Notes under the pieces: generated by a model
The model's input: only the letters and a program-made list of their open reading frames with translations
Told to the model about the DNA's origin: nothing
Databases searched by the model: none
Shown: in pieces, positions 9,237-18,823 of the stretch
Position numbering within the stretch: the stretch's first letter is position 1
Layout of the letters: each line of letters opens with the position of its first letter
Position numbers and translations under genes: made by a program
Source of the DNA: Streptococcus ferus DSM 20646
GTDB taxonomy: Bacteria > Bacillota > Bacilli > Lactobacillales > Streptococcaceae
NCBI RefSeq assembly: GCF_000372425.1
Contig: NZ_AQVD01000003.1
Location: forward strand, 173,498-237,497
Reading direction: 5' to 3'
Length of the DNA stretch: 64,000 nucleotides

Positions 9237-10328
9237 ATGGCAACTATTAAAGACATCACCCGTGAATCTTGGATTCTGTCAACTTTCCCAGAATGGGGAA
9301 CTTGGCTAAATGAGGAAATTGAAGAGACCCGAGTTCCAGAAAATAATTTTTCCATGTGGTGGTTAGGCAACTGTGGTATTTGGATTAAAACGCCAGGCGG
9401 TGCCAATGTGGTTATGGATCTTTGGTCCAGCCGTGGAAAATCCACCAAAAAAGTCAAAGACATGGTTCGCGGCCATCAGATGGCCAATATGGCTGGTGTC
9501 CGTAAGCTACAGCCTAACTTGCGTGTCCAGCCGATGGTGATTGATCCATTTGCGATTAAGGAATTAGACTACTATCTTGTGTCCCACTTTCATAGCGATC
9601 ATATTGATATCAATACGGCTGCTGCCATTATCAATAATCCAGAACTGGAGCATGTGAAATTTGTCGGCCCTTATGAATGTGGAGAAATTTGGAAGAAATG
9701 GGGAGTTCCTGAAGACAGGATTATCGTGATTCAGCCTGGGGAGTCTTTTGCCTTTAAAGACATTAAAGTAACAGCTGTTGAGTCCTTTGACCGTACCTGC
9801 TTGGTGACCCTTCCTGTTCAAGGTGCTGAGGATCAAGAGGGTGAATTAAAAGGACTTGCTGTGACAGATGAAGAGATGGCGCGTAAAGCGGTGAATTATA
9901 TCTTTGAGACACCAGGGGGAACGGTTTATCATGGCGCCGATTCTCATTTTTCAAATTATTTTGCCAAGCACGGTAAGGACTTCGATATTGATGTAGCCAT
10001 TAATAATTACGGAGATAACCCAGTCGGTATCCAAGATAAAATGACGTCTATTGATCTTCTTCGGATGGCAGAAAATCTCCGTGCCAAAGTGATTATCCCT
10101 GTTCATTATGATATTTGGTCGAATTTTATGGCGTCAACAGATGAAATCCTTACTCTGTGGAAAATGCGCAAGGAGCGTCTTCAATATCAATTCCATCCGT
10201 TCATCTGGGAGGTTGGAGGCCAGTATACTTATCCGCAAGACAAGGATAGAATAGAGTATCATCATCCTCGCGGGTTTGAGGATTGTTTTGATCACGATTC
10301 CAATATTCAGTTTAAAGCTCTGCTCTAG
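9237..10328 (+). CDS. ulaG: L-ascorbate-6-phosphate lactonase (UlaG)
   Basis: Metallo-beta-lactamase-fold hydrolase that opens the lactone ring of L-ascorbate 6-phosphate to 3-keto-L-gulonate 6-phosphate, the substrate of UlaD. The metal-binding motif HFHSDHID is visible near residue 118, with further ligands in VYHGADSH and VIIPVHYD. The product has 363 residues, usual for UlaG. It follows AGGAGG, has its own operator, -10 and cre site, and is transcribed separately from ulaA-F. Confidence 0.96.
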   Translation: MATIKDITRESWILSTFPEWGTWLNEEIEETRVPENNFSMWWLGNCGIWIKTPGGANVVMDLWSSRGKSTKKVKDMVRGHQMANMAGVRKLQPNLRVQPMVIDPFAIKELDYYLVSHFHSDHIDINTAAAIINNPELEHVKFVGPYECGEIWKKWGVPEDRIIVIQPGESFAFKDIKVTAVESFDRTCLVTLPVQGAEDQEGELKGLAVTDEEMARKAVNYIFETPGGTVYHGADSHFSNYFAKHGKDFDIDVAINNYGDNPVGIQDKMTSIDLLRMAENLRAKVIIPVHYDIWSNFMASTDEILTLWKMRKERLQYQFHPFIWEVGGQYTYPQDKDRIEYHHPRGFEDCFDHDSNIQFKALL

Positions 10329-10368
10329 CCACCAGAGGAAAAATCCCTGTTTTGGTACTGACCAGTCG

Positions 10369-10405
10369 ATATCCGCATGTCTTTTTCTGAGCTGCGGATA
10401 TTTTT
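10369..10405 (+). terminator. Terminator after ulaG
   Basis: Perfect 9-bp arms ATATCCGCA and TGCGGATAT with a 15-nt loop, followed by TTTTT. Confidence 0.75.
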
Positions 10406-10531
10406 AAAACATTTTCGGCGCTGATTAGCAAATGAGCAAGCTGCAGTTGAAAGGAATGCTTTCTGCCTGTCTTCTGGAACAAGCCCGTCTTTTATGCTAA
10501 AATAGAACTAGTAACTAAAAAGGAGAAAAAT

Positions 10532-12508
10532 ATGTCAGAGTTGTCCATTAATGCCATTCGTTTCCTAGGTGTGGATGCCATTGAAAAATCAAAATCAGGT
10601 CATCCTGGGATTGTTATGGGGGCAGCCCCAATGGCTTATAGTCTCTATAGCCAGCATCTCAGGATCAATCCTAAAGATCCTCATTGGATTAACCGCGACC
10701 GCTTTATTTTATCGGCAGGTCACGGGTCTATGTTGCTTTATGCCCTTCTGCATTTATCTGGTTTTGAAGAGATGACCCTTGATGAGATTAAGAATTTCCG
10801 TCAATGGGGCTCTAAAACACCAGGACATCCCGAGTTTGGCCATACAGCCGGTGTTGATGGAACAACAGGACCCTTGGGTCAGGGGATTTCAACGGCTGTT
10901 GGTTTTGCGCAGGCAGAGCGCTATCTAGCGGCAAAATACAATAAGGAAAACTTCACGATTTTTGACCACTATACCTATGTTATCTGTGGTGACGGCGATT
11001 TGATGGAGGGAGTCTCCGGTGAAGCAGCTTCTTATGCTGGCCAGCAAAAACTGGACAAGTTAATCGTTCTTTATGATTCAAATGACATTAACCTAGATGG
11101 TCCAACGTCTGAAACCTTTACAGAAAATGTACGTGCGCGCTACGAGGCCTACGGCTGGCAAACACAATTGGTTGAAGACGGTACCGATGTGGCTGCCATT
11201 TCTAGAGCTATCGAAGCAGCAAAACAGTCAGGCCAGCCATCCCTGATTGAGGTTAAAACCGTCATTGGTTTTGGTTCGCCTAATAAGGCAGGGTCAAATG
11301 CAGCGCATGGAGCCCCGCTTGGTCCAGACGAAGCAGCTGCAACTCGGAAGGCGCTTGGCTGGGATTACGCACCTTTTGAAATTCCGCAAGCGGTCTACGA
11401 CGATTTTAGAGAGCAGGTGGCTGATCGTGGTCAGTCTGCCTATGCGTCTTGGCAGCAGCTTGTTGCAGACTATCAAGCTGCTTACCCAGAGCTGGCCCGT
11501 GAGGTAGATGCGATCATTGCAAGTCGTGATGCCGTTGAGATTAAGGAAGCGGACTTTCCTGTCTATGACAATGGCTTTTCACAAGCAACACGCAATTCAA
11601 GTCAAGATGCTATCAATGCGGCAGCAGCTGTTCTACCGAACTTTTTAGGCGGTTCTGCCGACTTGGCGCATTCTAACATGACTTTGATTAAGGAGGATGG
11701 CCTGCAAGATGCGGAGCATCCGCTGAATCGTAATATCCAATTCGGTGTCCGCGAGTTTGCCATGGGAGCGATTTTAAACGGTATGGCTCTTCATGGAGGA
11801 CTTCGCGTTTACGGCGGTACTTTCTTTGTTTTCTCTGATTATCTGAAAGCAGCTATCCGCCTGTCTGCCCTCCAAGGTTTGCCAGTAACTTATGTCTTTA
11901 CACATGATTCCATTGCGGTTGGTGAAGACGGTCCAACTCATGAGCCAATCGAACACTTGGCTGGTTTGCGGGCAATCCCGAACCTGACAGTGATTCGTCC
12001 GGCAGATGCGCGTGAGACGCAGGCGGCTTGGTATGAGGCGCTGACCAGCAAGGACCGTCCGACAGCTCTTGTTTTGACCCGCCAAAATCTTGAGGTTGAA
12101 GAAGGCTCTAGCTTTACAGCAGTTTCCAAAGGAGCTTACGTGACTTATGAGACCGGTCCAGATTTTGATACGATTCTATTAGCTTCCGGATCAGAAGTTA
12201 ATCTGGCGGTCAAGGCAGCTAAGGCTTTGGCTCAAAAAGGCGGAAAAATCCGAGTTGTCTCTGTACCATCAACAGAACTCTTTGACCAGCAAGAAGAAAG
12301 CTACAAAGAAGAAATCTTACCGAATAAAATTCGCCGCCGTTTAGCAATTGAAATGGCAGCCAGTCAGCCGTGGTATAAGTATGTCGGTCTTGATGGCAAG
12401 GTGATGGGCATTGACCGTTTTGGTGCATCGGCACCCGCTGCGGAAGTCATTGACAATTACGGCTTTACGGTTGATCAAATCATACAGTTGGTAGACAGTT
12501 TATCATGA
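10532..12508 (+). CDS. tkt: Transketolase
   Basis: Thiamine-diphosphate enzyme of the non-oxidative pentose phosphate pathway, moving two-carbon units between ketose and aldose phosphates. The 658-residue product has the pyrophosphate-binding N-terminal domain ([23 protein letters not shown]) and the pyrimidine-binding domain ([17 protein letters not shown]), plus the C-terminal transketolase domain. An AAGGAG site lies before the ATG and a TAAAAT-type -10 near 10497. It is monocistronic, with a strong terminator. It can consume the xylulose 5-phosphate produced by UlaF. Confidence 0.96.
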   Translation: MSELSINAIRFLGVDAIEKSKSGHPGIVMGAAPMAYSLYSQHLRINPKDPHWINRDRFILSAGHGSMLLYALLHLSGFEEMTLDEIKNFRQWGSKTPGHPEFGHTAGVDGTTGPLGQGISTAVGFAQAERYLAAKYNKENFTIFDHYTYVICGDGDLMEGVSGEAASYAGQQKLDKLIVLYDSNDINLDGPTSETFTENVRARYEAYGWQTQLVEDGTDVAAISRAIEAAKQSGQPSLIEVKTVIGFGSPNKAGSNAAHGAPLGPDEAAATRKALGWDYAPFEIPQAVYDDFREQVADRGQSAYASWQQLVADYQAAYPELAREVDAIIASRDAVEIKEADFPVYDNGFSQATRNSSQDAINAAAAVLPNFLGGSADLAHSNMTLIKEDGLQDAEHPLNRNIQFGVREFAMGAILNGMALHGGLRVYGGTFFVFSDYLKAAIRLSALQGLPVTYVFTHDSIAVGEDGPTHEPIEHLAGLRAIPNLTVIRPADARETQAAWYEALTSKDRPTALVLTRQNLEVEEGSSFTAVSKGAYVTYETGPDFDTILLASGSEVNLAVKAAKALAQKGGKIRVVSVPSTELFDQQEESYKEEILPNKIRRRLAIEMAASQPWYKYVGLDGKVMGIDRFGASAPAAEVIDNYGFTVDQIIQLVDSLS

Positions 12509-12515
12509 TTTCCTG

Positions 12516-12546
12516 AAAAAGGATTGCTTGAGCAATCCTTTTTTTC
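12516..12546 (+). terminator. Terminator after tkt
   Basis: AAAGGATTGC and GCAATCCTTT pair perfectly around TTGA, followed by a T-run. Confidence 0.85.
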
Positions 12547-12591
12547 TATGGACTGCTAAATGCCAGCTAAATCAGTTGTCTGCCAAAAAGT

Positions 12592-12624
12592 TTTAAGTTA
12601 ATATTAAGCTAGCTCAATTATCCT
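12592..12624 (+). promoter_or_regulatory. Candidate CiaR-type promoter of the flavin redox operon
   Basis: TTTAAG (12592-12597), exactly 5 nt, ATTAAG (12603-12608), exactly 10 nt, then a -10-like TATCCT (12619-12624). A TTTAAG-N5-TTTAAG direct repeat positioned this way is the known streptococcal CiaR activation site. No other -35 is evident. Confidence 0.5.
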
Positions 12625-12655
12625 AAGCTTAGTAAAAAAGAAATGAGAGATGATT

Positions 12656-13147
12656 ATGAAGCGCAAAAAAATAGTAGGCTTGTTAATTGCCTTTGTAGCA
12701 GCAATGGCGGCCTTAATCAATGGCTATCTTCTGTTTTTCAGAAACAACAGTCAAAAGGAGGTTTCAACCAATACCAGTCAAGAGAGCAGCAGTTCTAGTT
12801 CGAGCACCACGGCAGCTTCTAGTACAAGGTCTGACAGCTCCTCGTCTGATTTAAAAGACGGAACGTATACCGGAGCTTCCACCAGTACCAAGTGGGGAGA
12901 TGTGCAGGTACAAATTACTGTTAAATCTGGTAAAATTACGGCTATTGATGTCCTAAAATCGCCCGATACTGAGAATAAATCCATAATGATCAATGAAGAG
13001 GCGTTGCCAACTTATAAAAGTGAGGCACTTGCGGCTCAAAGTGCTGAGATCGATCAAGTATCAGGCGCAACGGAGACCTATAATGGCTTTACGGGCTCTC
13101 TTCAAAGTGCCATTACACAGGCAGAGACAGGAACTAGCACTTCATGA
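12656..13147 (+). CDS. Membrane-anchored FMN-binding domain protein
   Basis: Extracytoplasmic flavoprotein, probably covalently flavinylated. A short basic N-terminus and one hydrophobic segment (about residues 6-28) anchor it, with the remainder outside by the positive-inside rule. A Ser/Thr-rich linker (about 36-65) leads to an FMN-binding domain. DQVSGAT (133-139) matches the ApbE target consensus Dxx(S/T)GA(T/S), predicting FMN on Thr139. No lipobox cysteine is present. The start at 12656 is preferred over the ATG at 12650 because GAGAG sits 6 nt before it. It overlaps apbE by 4 nt and shares an operon with the membrane reductase. Confidence 0.85.
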   Translation: MKRKKIVGLLIAFVAAMAALINGYLLFFRNNSQKEVSTNTSQESSSSSSSTTAASSTRSDSSSSDLKDGTYTGASTSTKWGDVQVQITVKSGKITAIDVLKSPDTENKSIMINEEALPTYKSEALAAQSAEIDQVSGATETYNGFTGSLQSAITQAETGTSTS

Positions 13148-13911
13148 CCGATCATCATAAACAGCACCGCCTGATTAAGGCAATGACCTTACCATTTACA
13201 GTTTCGCTGGCGATTACAGATAAGGAGCTGGGAAATCGTCTTTTAGATCAGCAGACCCCCTTGATTGAGCAGGAGTTGAAACGGATCGAAGAGGACTATT
13301 CTGCCTTTAAAGAAACCTCATTGGTTTCCCGTTTTCAGACTGGTGATAAATCGCCTTTGCTGACTAATCCTGAGTTTCAGTCGATTTACGCCAGTGTCAG
13401 TGCTGCTAAATTAGAGACAGGCGGTCTTTTTGACCCCTATTATCAGGGAGTTTATGACCCGACAGGCTATGTCAAGGGCTGGGCTGTTGAGAAGTGTTTC
13501 AAAGACTACCTGACGCCTCTTCTGAGATATGAGGAGGTCTTAGGGATTTGTCTCAACGGCGGTGGGGATATGCAGTTTGCTTCTAAGGCGTTCAGTGATT
13601 TTTACTGGACGATTGGGATTGAGCACCCCGATCAGTTGGATAGCCTCTGTGCTCGTTTTGAAATAGCGAATGGTGCGGTCGCAACCTCTGGTTTCAGCAA
13701 GCGCGGCCGCCATGTCTTGCAAAGGAAGGACAGCCAACTGAAGCAGGTCAGTATCATAGGACAGGACCTTTCCGTTGCCGATGTTTGGGCAACAGCGGGA
13801 TTGGCTGCAAGAGCTCAGGAACTGAATCAGCTGATCAAGATGCACTCGCTTAGCGGTGTTTACGTTACAGATGCTGAAACCGTATTTTTTGAACATGGAG
13901 AATTAAAATAA
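13144..13911 (+). CDS. apbE: FAD:protein FMN transferase (ApbE family)
   Basis: Transfers FMN from FAD to a Thr/Ser of target proteins. Family features over 255 residues are CLNGGGDMQF (the NxGGD FAD-binding motif), NGAVATSGFSKRG and the metal-site Asp in VADVWATAGLAAR. Start overlaps the preceding FMN-binding gene and stop overlaps the next gene by one base, so translation is coupled. Notably there is no signal peptide or lipobox, so this ApbE looks cytoplasmic, whereas its obvious partner has its FMN domain outside. Confidence 0.9.
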   Translation: MTDHHKQHRLIKAMTLPFTVSLAITDKELGNRLLDQQTPLIEQELKRIEEDYSAFKETSLVSRFQTGDKSPLLTNPEFQSIYASVSAAKLETGGLFDPYYQGVYDPTGYVKGWAVEKCFKDYLTPLLRYEEVLGICLNGGGDMQFASKAFSDFYWTIGIEHPDQLDSLCARFEIANGAVATSGFSKRGRHVLQRKDSQLKQVSIIGQDLSVADVWATAGLAARAQELNQLIKMHSLSGVYVTDAETVFFEHGELK

Positions 13912-15194
13912 TGTTAAAGAAACATTCCTATGCCCTAGGTCTGGTGTGGCTGGTTGCCATTTTTGTGCTGCCCATGCCTTTCCTTTATACATTAAGCAGT
14001 GGCTTGCCAGCTATCTACAACAGGATGGCCTTGCCCATTATGCTAGGTGTTATTGCTTATGTCTGGATGCTGTTAGTTATCTATATTGGAACTAAGCCCA
14101 AATGGTTAGACCGCTTAATTGGTCTTCCTCATGCTTATATGCTGCATGGCATCTTGAGTTTGGCAGCTCTTGTTCTTGCTTTTTTTCATAAGGAAGGCAG
14201 CCCTTCTTCCGGTTTAATTAAGCTAACCGGAGATTATGCCTTTAATCTCTTTTTGGGACTGGCTCTTTATTCAATGATTTTTATGGCCGGCTGGCTGACC
14301 AGTCGGGTGCCATTCTTGGAACGTCTTAAAAAACGTCTGGAGCGCCTATTTAAGCATGAAATTTCGGTGTGGCTGCACCGCCTTAATCTTTTGGCAACAC
14401 TTTTAATCTTTATTCATGTTCAGCTGATTGATTACATTGTCGCCATTAAGCCGTTTATGCTGCTGTTTTGGCTGGCTAGTGTCGGAGTCGTAGCTTCTTA
14501 TTTGTGGGCGAAATTCAAACCGAAATCGGAAGGTATCCGAGCACGGCTGGTTGGAAACCATGCCATTGCTGAAAATATTCGTGAATTGGTTATTCGTTTG
14601 CCTGAGAAAGCCAAGCTCCAGCTCAGATCAGGTGACTATGTCTTTATCTCCTTTCCGCATCTGAAAGGAATGGGAGAGCCCCATCCTTTCTCACTGGTTA
14701 ATAGCCCAAAGACGGGAGATCCGCTGATTCTGGCCATTAGGGGAGACGGGGATTTTACCCGCGCCTTAGCCAATATTCAGCAGCCGACAGATGTGTATGT
14801 GGATGGTGGCTTTGGTCTTTATCAGTCAGTCATTGACGATAATCAGGCCAAAGAGTTGATGATTGTGGGCGGAGGAATTGGTGTTGTCCCGCTCCTGTCA
14901 GTGGTTGAAGGCAATCCGGATTTAAAAACGCAGTTTTTCTACACCATCAAAGAGGGCTCATCCTTTATCTATGCCGATAAATTCAGAGAATGGGATAAGC
15001 GGCCACAATTTACGTCCCATCGTCAGGTTGGTCGGTTTAGTGATGCCTATATCCTGGAACATCTTCCTGAAGAAAGAGAAAACTTGGTCGTTCTTCTGGG
15101 AGGGCCAATCAGTATGGGCCGGCATTGGCAAAAGATTTTCAAGGAAGCCGGTTTAAGGTCGGATCAAATTTACTTTGAAGAATTTTCTTGGTAG
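13911..15194 (+). CDS. Ferric-reductase-like transmembrane NAD(P)H oxidoreductase
   Basis: Predicted to move electrons from cytosolic NAD(P)H across the membrane. The first ~205 residues hold about six membrane segments with histidines in the positions used for haem in this fold (HAYMLHG, FFHK, WLHRLN, FIHVQ). The C-terminal half is a ferredoxin-reductase module with FAD-binding HPFSLVNSP and NAD-binding IVGGGIGVVPLL and LLGGPISMG. It closes the operon with the FMN-binding protein and ApbE, suggesting electron delivery to the anchored FMN domain. The final acceptor is unknown. Confidence 0.85.
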   Translation: MLKKHSYALGLVWLVAIFVLPMPFLYTLSSGLPAIYNRMALPIMLGVIAYVWMLLVIYIGTKPKWLDRLIGLPHAYMLHGILSLAALVLAFFHKEGSPSSGLIKLTGDYAFNLFLGLALYSMIFMAGWLTSRVPFLERLKKRLERLFKHEISVWLHRLNLLATLLIFIHVQLIDYIVAIKPFMLLFWLASVGVVASYLWAKFKPKSEGIRARLVGNHAIAENIRELVIRLPEKAKLQLRSGDYVFISFPHLKGMGEPHPFSLVNSPKTGDPLILAIRGDGDFTRALANIQQPTDVYVDGGFGLYQSVIDDNQAKELMIVGGGIGVVPLLSVVEGNPDLKTQFFYTIKEGSSFIYADKFREWDKRPQFTSHRQVGRFSDAYILEHLPEERENLVVLLGGPISMGRHWQKIFKEAGLRSDQIYFEEFSW

Positions 15195-15205
15195 GAAGCG
15201 TGAGT

Positions 15206-15235
15206 AAGCTGGAGAGATCTCTCCGGCTTTTTCTT
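15206..15235 (+). terminator. Terminator of the flavin redox operon
   Basis: GGAGAGATCTCTCC palindrome inside AAGC/GGCTT, followed by TTTTTC. Confidence 0.7.
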
Positions 15236-15266
15236 AGCCTTTCCCAAGAGCTTTTTAGGCAGCCTG

Positions 15267-15275
15267 TGTTATAAT
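15267..15275 (+). promoter_or_regulatory. polA extended -10 promoter
   Basis: TG, T, TATAAT (15267-15275), with no recognisable -35. The ATG of polA begins 7 nt after the hexamer, where transcription itself should start, and no ribosome binding site lies between. Confidence 0.7.
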
Positions 15276-15281
15276 AGTCTC

Positions 15282-17918
15282 ATGACAAACAAGAAGAAAT
15301 TATTATTGATTGACGGTTCTTCCGTTGCTTTCCGTGCCTTTTTTGCGCTTTACCAGCAGCTTGATCGCTTTAAAAATAAGTCAGGGCTCCATACCAATGC
15401 TATTTATGGTTTCCACCTGATGTTGGATCATATTATGAAACGCGTTGAGCCTACTCATATTTTAGTAGCTTTTGATGCGGGCAAGACCACCTTCCGAACA
15501 GAAATGTTTAAGGATTACAAGGCAGGCCGCGCTAAAACACCTGATGAATTTCGAGAGCAGCTGCCTCACATTCGTGAGATGCTGACGGCTCTTGGAGTGC
15601 CTTTCTATGATTTAGAGAATTATGAGGCAGATGACATCATCGGTACTTTGGACAAGATGGCTGAGGACGGCGACCAGTACGAGGTGACCATTGTCAGCGG
15701 CGACAAAGATTTGATTCAGCTGACGGACAGCAATACAGTCGTTGAAATCTCTAAAAAAGGTGTGGCAGAATTTGAAGAATTTACCCCTACCTATCTCATG
15801 GAAAAAATGGGGCTGACACCAGAGCAGTTTATTGATTTAAAGGCTTTGATGGGAGATAAGTCGGATAATATTCCTGGGGTCACTAAAATTGGGGAAAAAA
15901 CAGGCCTAAAACTGCTGCACGAGTACGGCAGTCTTCAAGGAATTTACGATCATATTGACAGCTTTAAGGCTTCCAAGATGAAAGAAAATCTCATCAATGA
16001 CCGAGAGCAGGCTTTCTTATCCAAAACCTTGGCGACCATCAACACTCAGGCGCCGATTACTATCGGTCTGGATGATATTGTTTATCACGGGCCTCAACTG
16101 GAAACATTGGCGCAGTTCTATGATGAGATGGATTTCAAACAGCTCCGTTCTCAGATGGATATGCCGAAAGAAAGCCAGTCCTTTGAGGTCAGTTATCAGG
16201 AAGTTGAACAAGTCACACCGGCTATGTTTACAGAGGATGACTTTTTCTACTTTGAAATCCTCAATGACAACTACCATGTGGCGCCGATTATTGGTTTTGC
16301 CTGGGGAAACAGCGACACCATCTACGCCAGCACAGATTTAAGTCTGTTGAAACAAGAGGCGTTCAAAGAGGCCTTGACCAAGCCAATCAAAACCTATGAT
16401 TTTAAGCGGACCAAAGTGTTATTGAGCCATCTGAATCAGGAGCTCCCATCAGCCCGATTTGACAGCCGTCTGGCAAAATACTTGCTGTCAACCGTTGAGA
16501 ACAATGAACTATCGACGATTGCCAGACTTTATACCGACCTGCCTCTTCCAGCAGATGATGAGGTGTATGGCAAGGGCGCTAAGCGGGCAATTCCGGATAA
16601 GGATACCTTGCTGGCCCATCTGGCGAAAAAGGTCAGTGTCCTTTTAGCCAGTGAAGAGCCGATGAGAGAGGCCCTGTCTGCCAATAATCAGGATGCGCTT
16701 CTTTTTGAAATGGAGCTGCCTTTGGCCAATGTCTTAGCCAAGATGGAAATTGCAGGCATTTCGGTTCAAAAAGAAAGTCTCAAGGAGATGCAGTCGGAAA
16801 ATGAAGCTGTTCTGGAGCGGCTGACCAAGGACATCTACGAACTGGCAGGTGAAAGTTTTAACATCAATTCCCCCAAGCAACTAGGCCAGATTCTTTTCGA
16901 AAAACTCCAGCTGCCTTTATGGGCCACGAAAAAAACGAAAACAGGCTATTCAACAGCTGTCGATGTGTTGGAAAAACTGGCGCCCATATCGCCTCTGGTG
17001 TCTAAAATTTTGGAATACCGCCAGATTGCTAAATTGCAGTCAACCTATGTAATTGGCCTGCAGGATTATATTCTGGATGACGGCAAAATCCATACCCGCT
17101 ACGTTCAGGATTTGACTCAGACAGGGCGCCTGTCAAGTATTGACCCGAACTTGCAGAATATCCCAGTCCGTCTGGAACAGGGACGCTTGATTCGCAAAGC
17201 TTTTGTTCCAGAATGGCAAGACAGTCTGCTCTTAAGTTCCGATTATTCACAAATCGAACTGCGGGTTCTAGCTCATATCTCAGGAGATCAACACCTGATT
17301 GCTGCTTTCAGAGAAGGTGCCGATATTCATACCTCAACTGCCATGCGTGTTTTTGGGATTGACAAGCCAGAAGAGGTCACGCCCAATGACCGCCGTAATG
17401 CTAAGGCAGTCAACTTTGGAATTGTCTATGGCATTTCGGACTACGGTCTCTCGAATAATCTAGGGATTACGCGCAAACAGGCCAAAACCTATATTGATAC
17501 TTACTTTGAACGCTATCCGGGCATCAAAAATTATATGGAAAGCGTTGTGCGTGAAGCAAGGGATAAGGGATATGTAGAGACCCTCTTTCATCGCCGCCGT
17601 GAATTGCCGGATATCAATTCCCGTAATTTCAATATTCGCTCCTTTGCTGAGCGGACTGCTATCAACTCCCCAATCCAGGGAAGTGCTGCTGATATTTTAA
17701 AAGTTGCCATGATTAATCTCGATAAGGCACTGACGAAAGAAGGTCTTCGAGCACGGATGCTGCTGCAAGTGCACGACGAGATTGTTCTTGAAGTACCGGA
17801 GGCAGAACTTGAACAAGTCAAAGCCCTCGTGACGAAAACCATGGAAAATGCTATTGAGTTAGCGGTGCCTTTAGTGGCAGATGAAAATGCCGGAGCGACT
17901 TGGTACGAAGCGAAATAA
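15282..17918 (+). CDS. polA: DNA polymerase I
   Basis: Replication and repair polymerase of 878 residues. Residues ~1-300 form the 5'-3' exonuclease/FEN domain (LLLIDGSSVAFRAFFAL, YEADDIIGTLD, SGDKDLIQL). The middle domain (~305-480) lacks the acidic 3'-5' proofreading motifs, as usual in Firmicutes. The polymerase domain shows motif A (DYSQIELRVLAHIS), motif B (RRNAKAVNFGIVYGIS) and motif C (QVHDEIVLEV). The start fits family N-termini exactly, so the absent Shine-Dalgarno and the -10 only 7 nt away point to a leaderless mRNA. It is preceded by a terminator. Confidence 0.97.
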   Translation: MTNKKKLLLIDGSSVAFRAFFALYQQLDRFKNKSGLHTNAIYGFHLMLDHIMKRVEPTHILVAFDAGKTTFRTEMFKDYKAGRAKTPDEFREQLPHIREMLTALGVPFYDLENYEADDIIGTLDKMAEDGDQYEVTIVSGDKDLIQLTDSNTVVEISKKGVAEFEEFTPTYLMEKMGLTPEQFIDLKALMGDKSDNIPGVTKIGEKTGLKLLHEYGSLQGIYDHIDSFKASKMKENLINDREQAFLSKTLATINTQAPITIGLDDIVYHGPQLETLAQFYDEMDFKQLRSQMDMPKESQSFEVSYQEVEQVTPAMFTEDDFFYFEILNDNYHVAPIIGFAWGNSDTIYASTDLSLLKQEAFKEALTKPIKTYDFKRTKVLLSHLNQELPSARFDSRLAKYLLSTVENNELSTIARLYTDLPLPADDEVYGKGAKRAIPDKDTLLAHLAKKVSVLLASEEPMREALSANNQDALLFEMELPLANVLAKMEIAGISVQKESLKEMQSENEAVLERLTKDIYELAGESFNINSPKQLGQILFEKLQLPLWATKKTKTGYSTAVDVLEKLAPISPLVSKILEYRQIAKLQSTYVIGLQDYILDDGKIHTRYVQDLTQTGRLSSIDPNLQNIPVRLEQGRLIRKAFVPEWQDSLLLSSDYSQIELRVLAHISGDQHLIAAFREGADIHTSTAMRVFGIDKPEEVTPNDRRNAKAVNFGIVYGISDYGLSNNLGITRKQAKTYIDTYFERYPGIKNYMESVVREARDKGYVETLFHRRRELPDINSRNFNIRSFAERTAINSPIQGSAADILKVAMINLDKALTKEGLRARMLLQVHDEIVLEVPEAELEQVKALVTKTMENAIELAVPLVADENAGATWYEAK

Positions 17919-18006
17919 GAGAGGCATTCGAAACAAAGGTGTCAGGCGACTATTCGTTGATCGGGTCACTTATAGAAGCCGGCTGCTAATACAGGCCTAT
18001 CCAATT

Positions 18007-18063
18007 GAGGAGGCGGGACAAGATCGACGGTCTAGAACATCATCGATTGTCTCCCTCTTTTTT
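18007..18063 (+). terminator. Terminator between polA and deoC
   Basis: GAGGCGGGACA...ATCGA can pair imperfectly with TCGAT..TGTCTCCCTC, followed by a T6 run. The deoC extended -10 (TG, T, TATAAT, 18063-18071) directly follows. Confidence 0.5.
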
Positions 18064-18101
18064 GTTATAATAAGGGTGATGACGACTAAGGAGGAATTGT
18101 C

Positions 18102-18812
18102 ATGGCAGCTTATACGATTGACCAGCTGGCTCAGCTAATTGACCATACAAATCTTAAAGCAGATACAAAGCCTGAAGCCATTAAACAACTTTGTCAGGAG
18201 GCCAAAGACTACCATTTTAAGATGGTGGCCGTCAACCAGGTCCAATCAGAACTTTGCGCTCAGGAATTAGCTGATACGGATATTCATGTGGGAGCAGCTA
18301 TTGCCTTTCCCTTAGGGCAAACTTCTATCGCGGCCAAAGTATTTGAGACGCAGGATGCTATCGCCAAGGGAGCTCAGGAAATTGATTATGTCATCAATCT
18401 GACGCAGGCCAAGGCAGGAAATTTGGCCTACATCAAAGAAGAGATGGCAGCTCTTGTTTCAGTCTGCCGTCAAGCGCAGGTGATTTGTAAGGTTATCTTT
18501 GAGACGGCCTATCTGGAAAAAGAAGAAATCATCGCCATCGCGACAATTGCCAAAGAAGTAAAGCCTGATTTTATCAAGACCTCAACAGGTTTTGCGGCGA
18601 CCGGTGCAAGAGCAGAAGATGTACGACTGATGAAAGAAACGGTCGGTGATGCCGTAAAAGTCAAGGCAGCTGGCGGCATCCGAGACTTAGAAACGCTGAT
18701 AACCATGGTTCAAAACGGTGCAGAACGTATCGGAACTAGTGCAGGAATAGCGATTATTGAAGAGGCCAGATTTTATTTGACCAGACATAGGACAAATCAG
18801 ATAAAGATATAA
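18102..18812 (+). CDS. deoC: Deoxyribose-phosphate aldolase
   Basis: Cleaves 2-deoxyribose 5-phosphate to glyceraldehyde 3-phosphate and acetaldehyde in deoxynucleoside salvage. The 236-residue TIM-barrel protein has LIDHTNLK at the N-terminus, the Schiff-base lysine in [10 protein letters not shown], and the proton-relay VKAAGGIRD motif. It has a strong AAGGAGG site and its own promoter. The next gene follows after 11 nt and is probably co-transcribed. C-terminus is slightly extended relative to the conserved fold. Confidence 0.95.
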   Translation: MAAYTIDQLAQLIDHTNLKADTKPEAIKQLCQEAKDYHFKMVAVNQVQSELCAQELADTDIHVGAAIAFPLGQTSIAAKVFETQDAIAKGAQEIDYVINLTQAKAGNLAYIKEEMAALVSVCRQAQVICKVIFETAYLEKEEIIAIATIAKEVKPDFIKTSTGFAATGARAEDVRLMKETVGDAVKVKAAGGIRDLETLITMVQNGAERIGTSAGIAIIEEARFYLTRHRTNQIKI

Positions 18813-18823
18813 AGGAGACTGTG

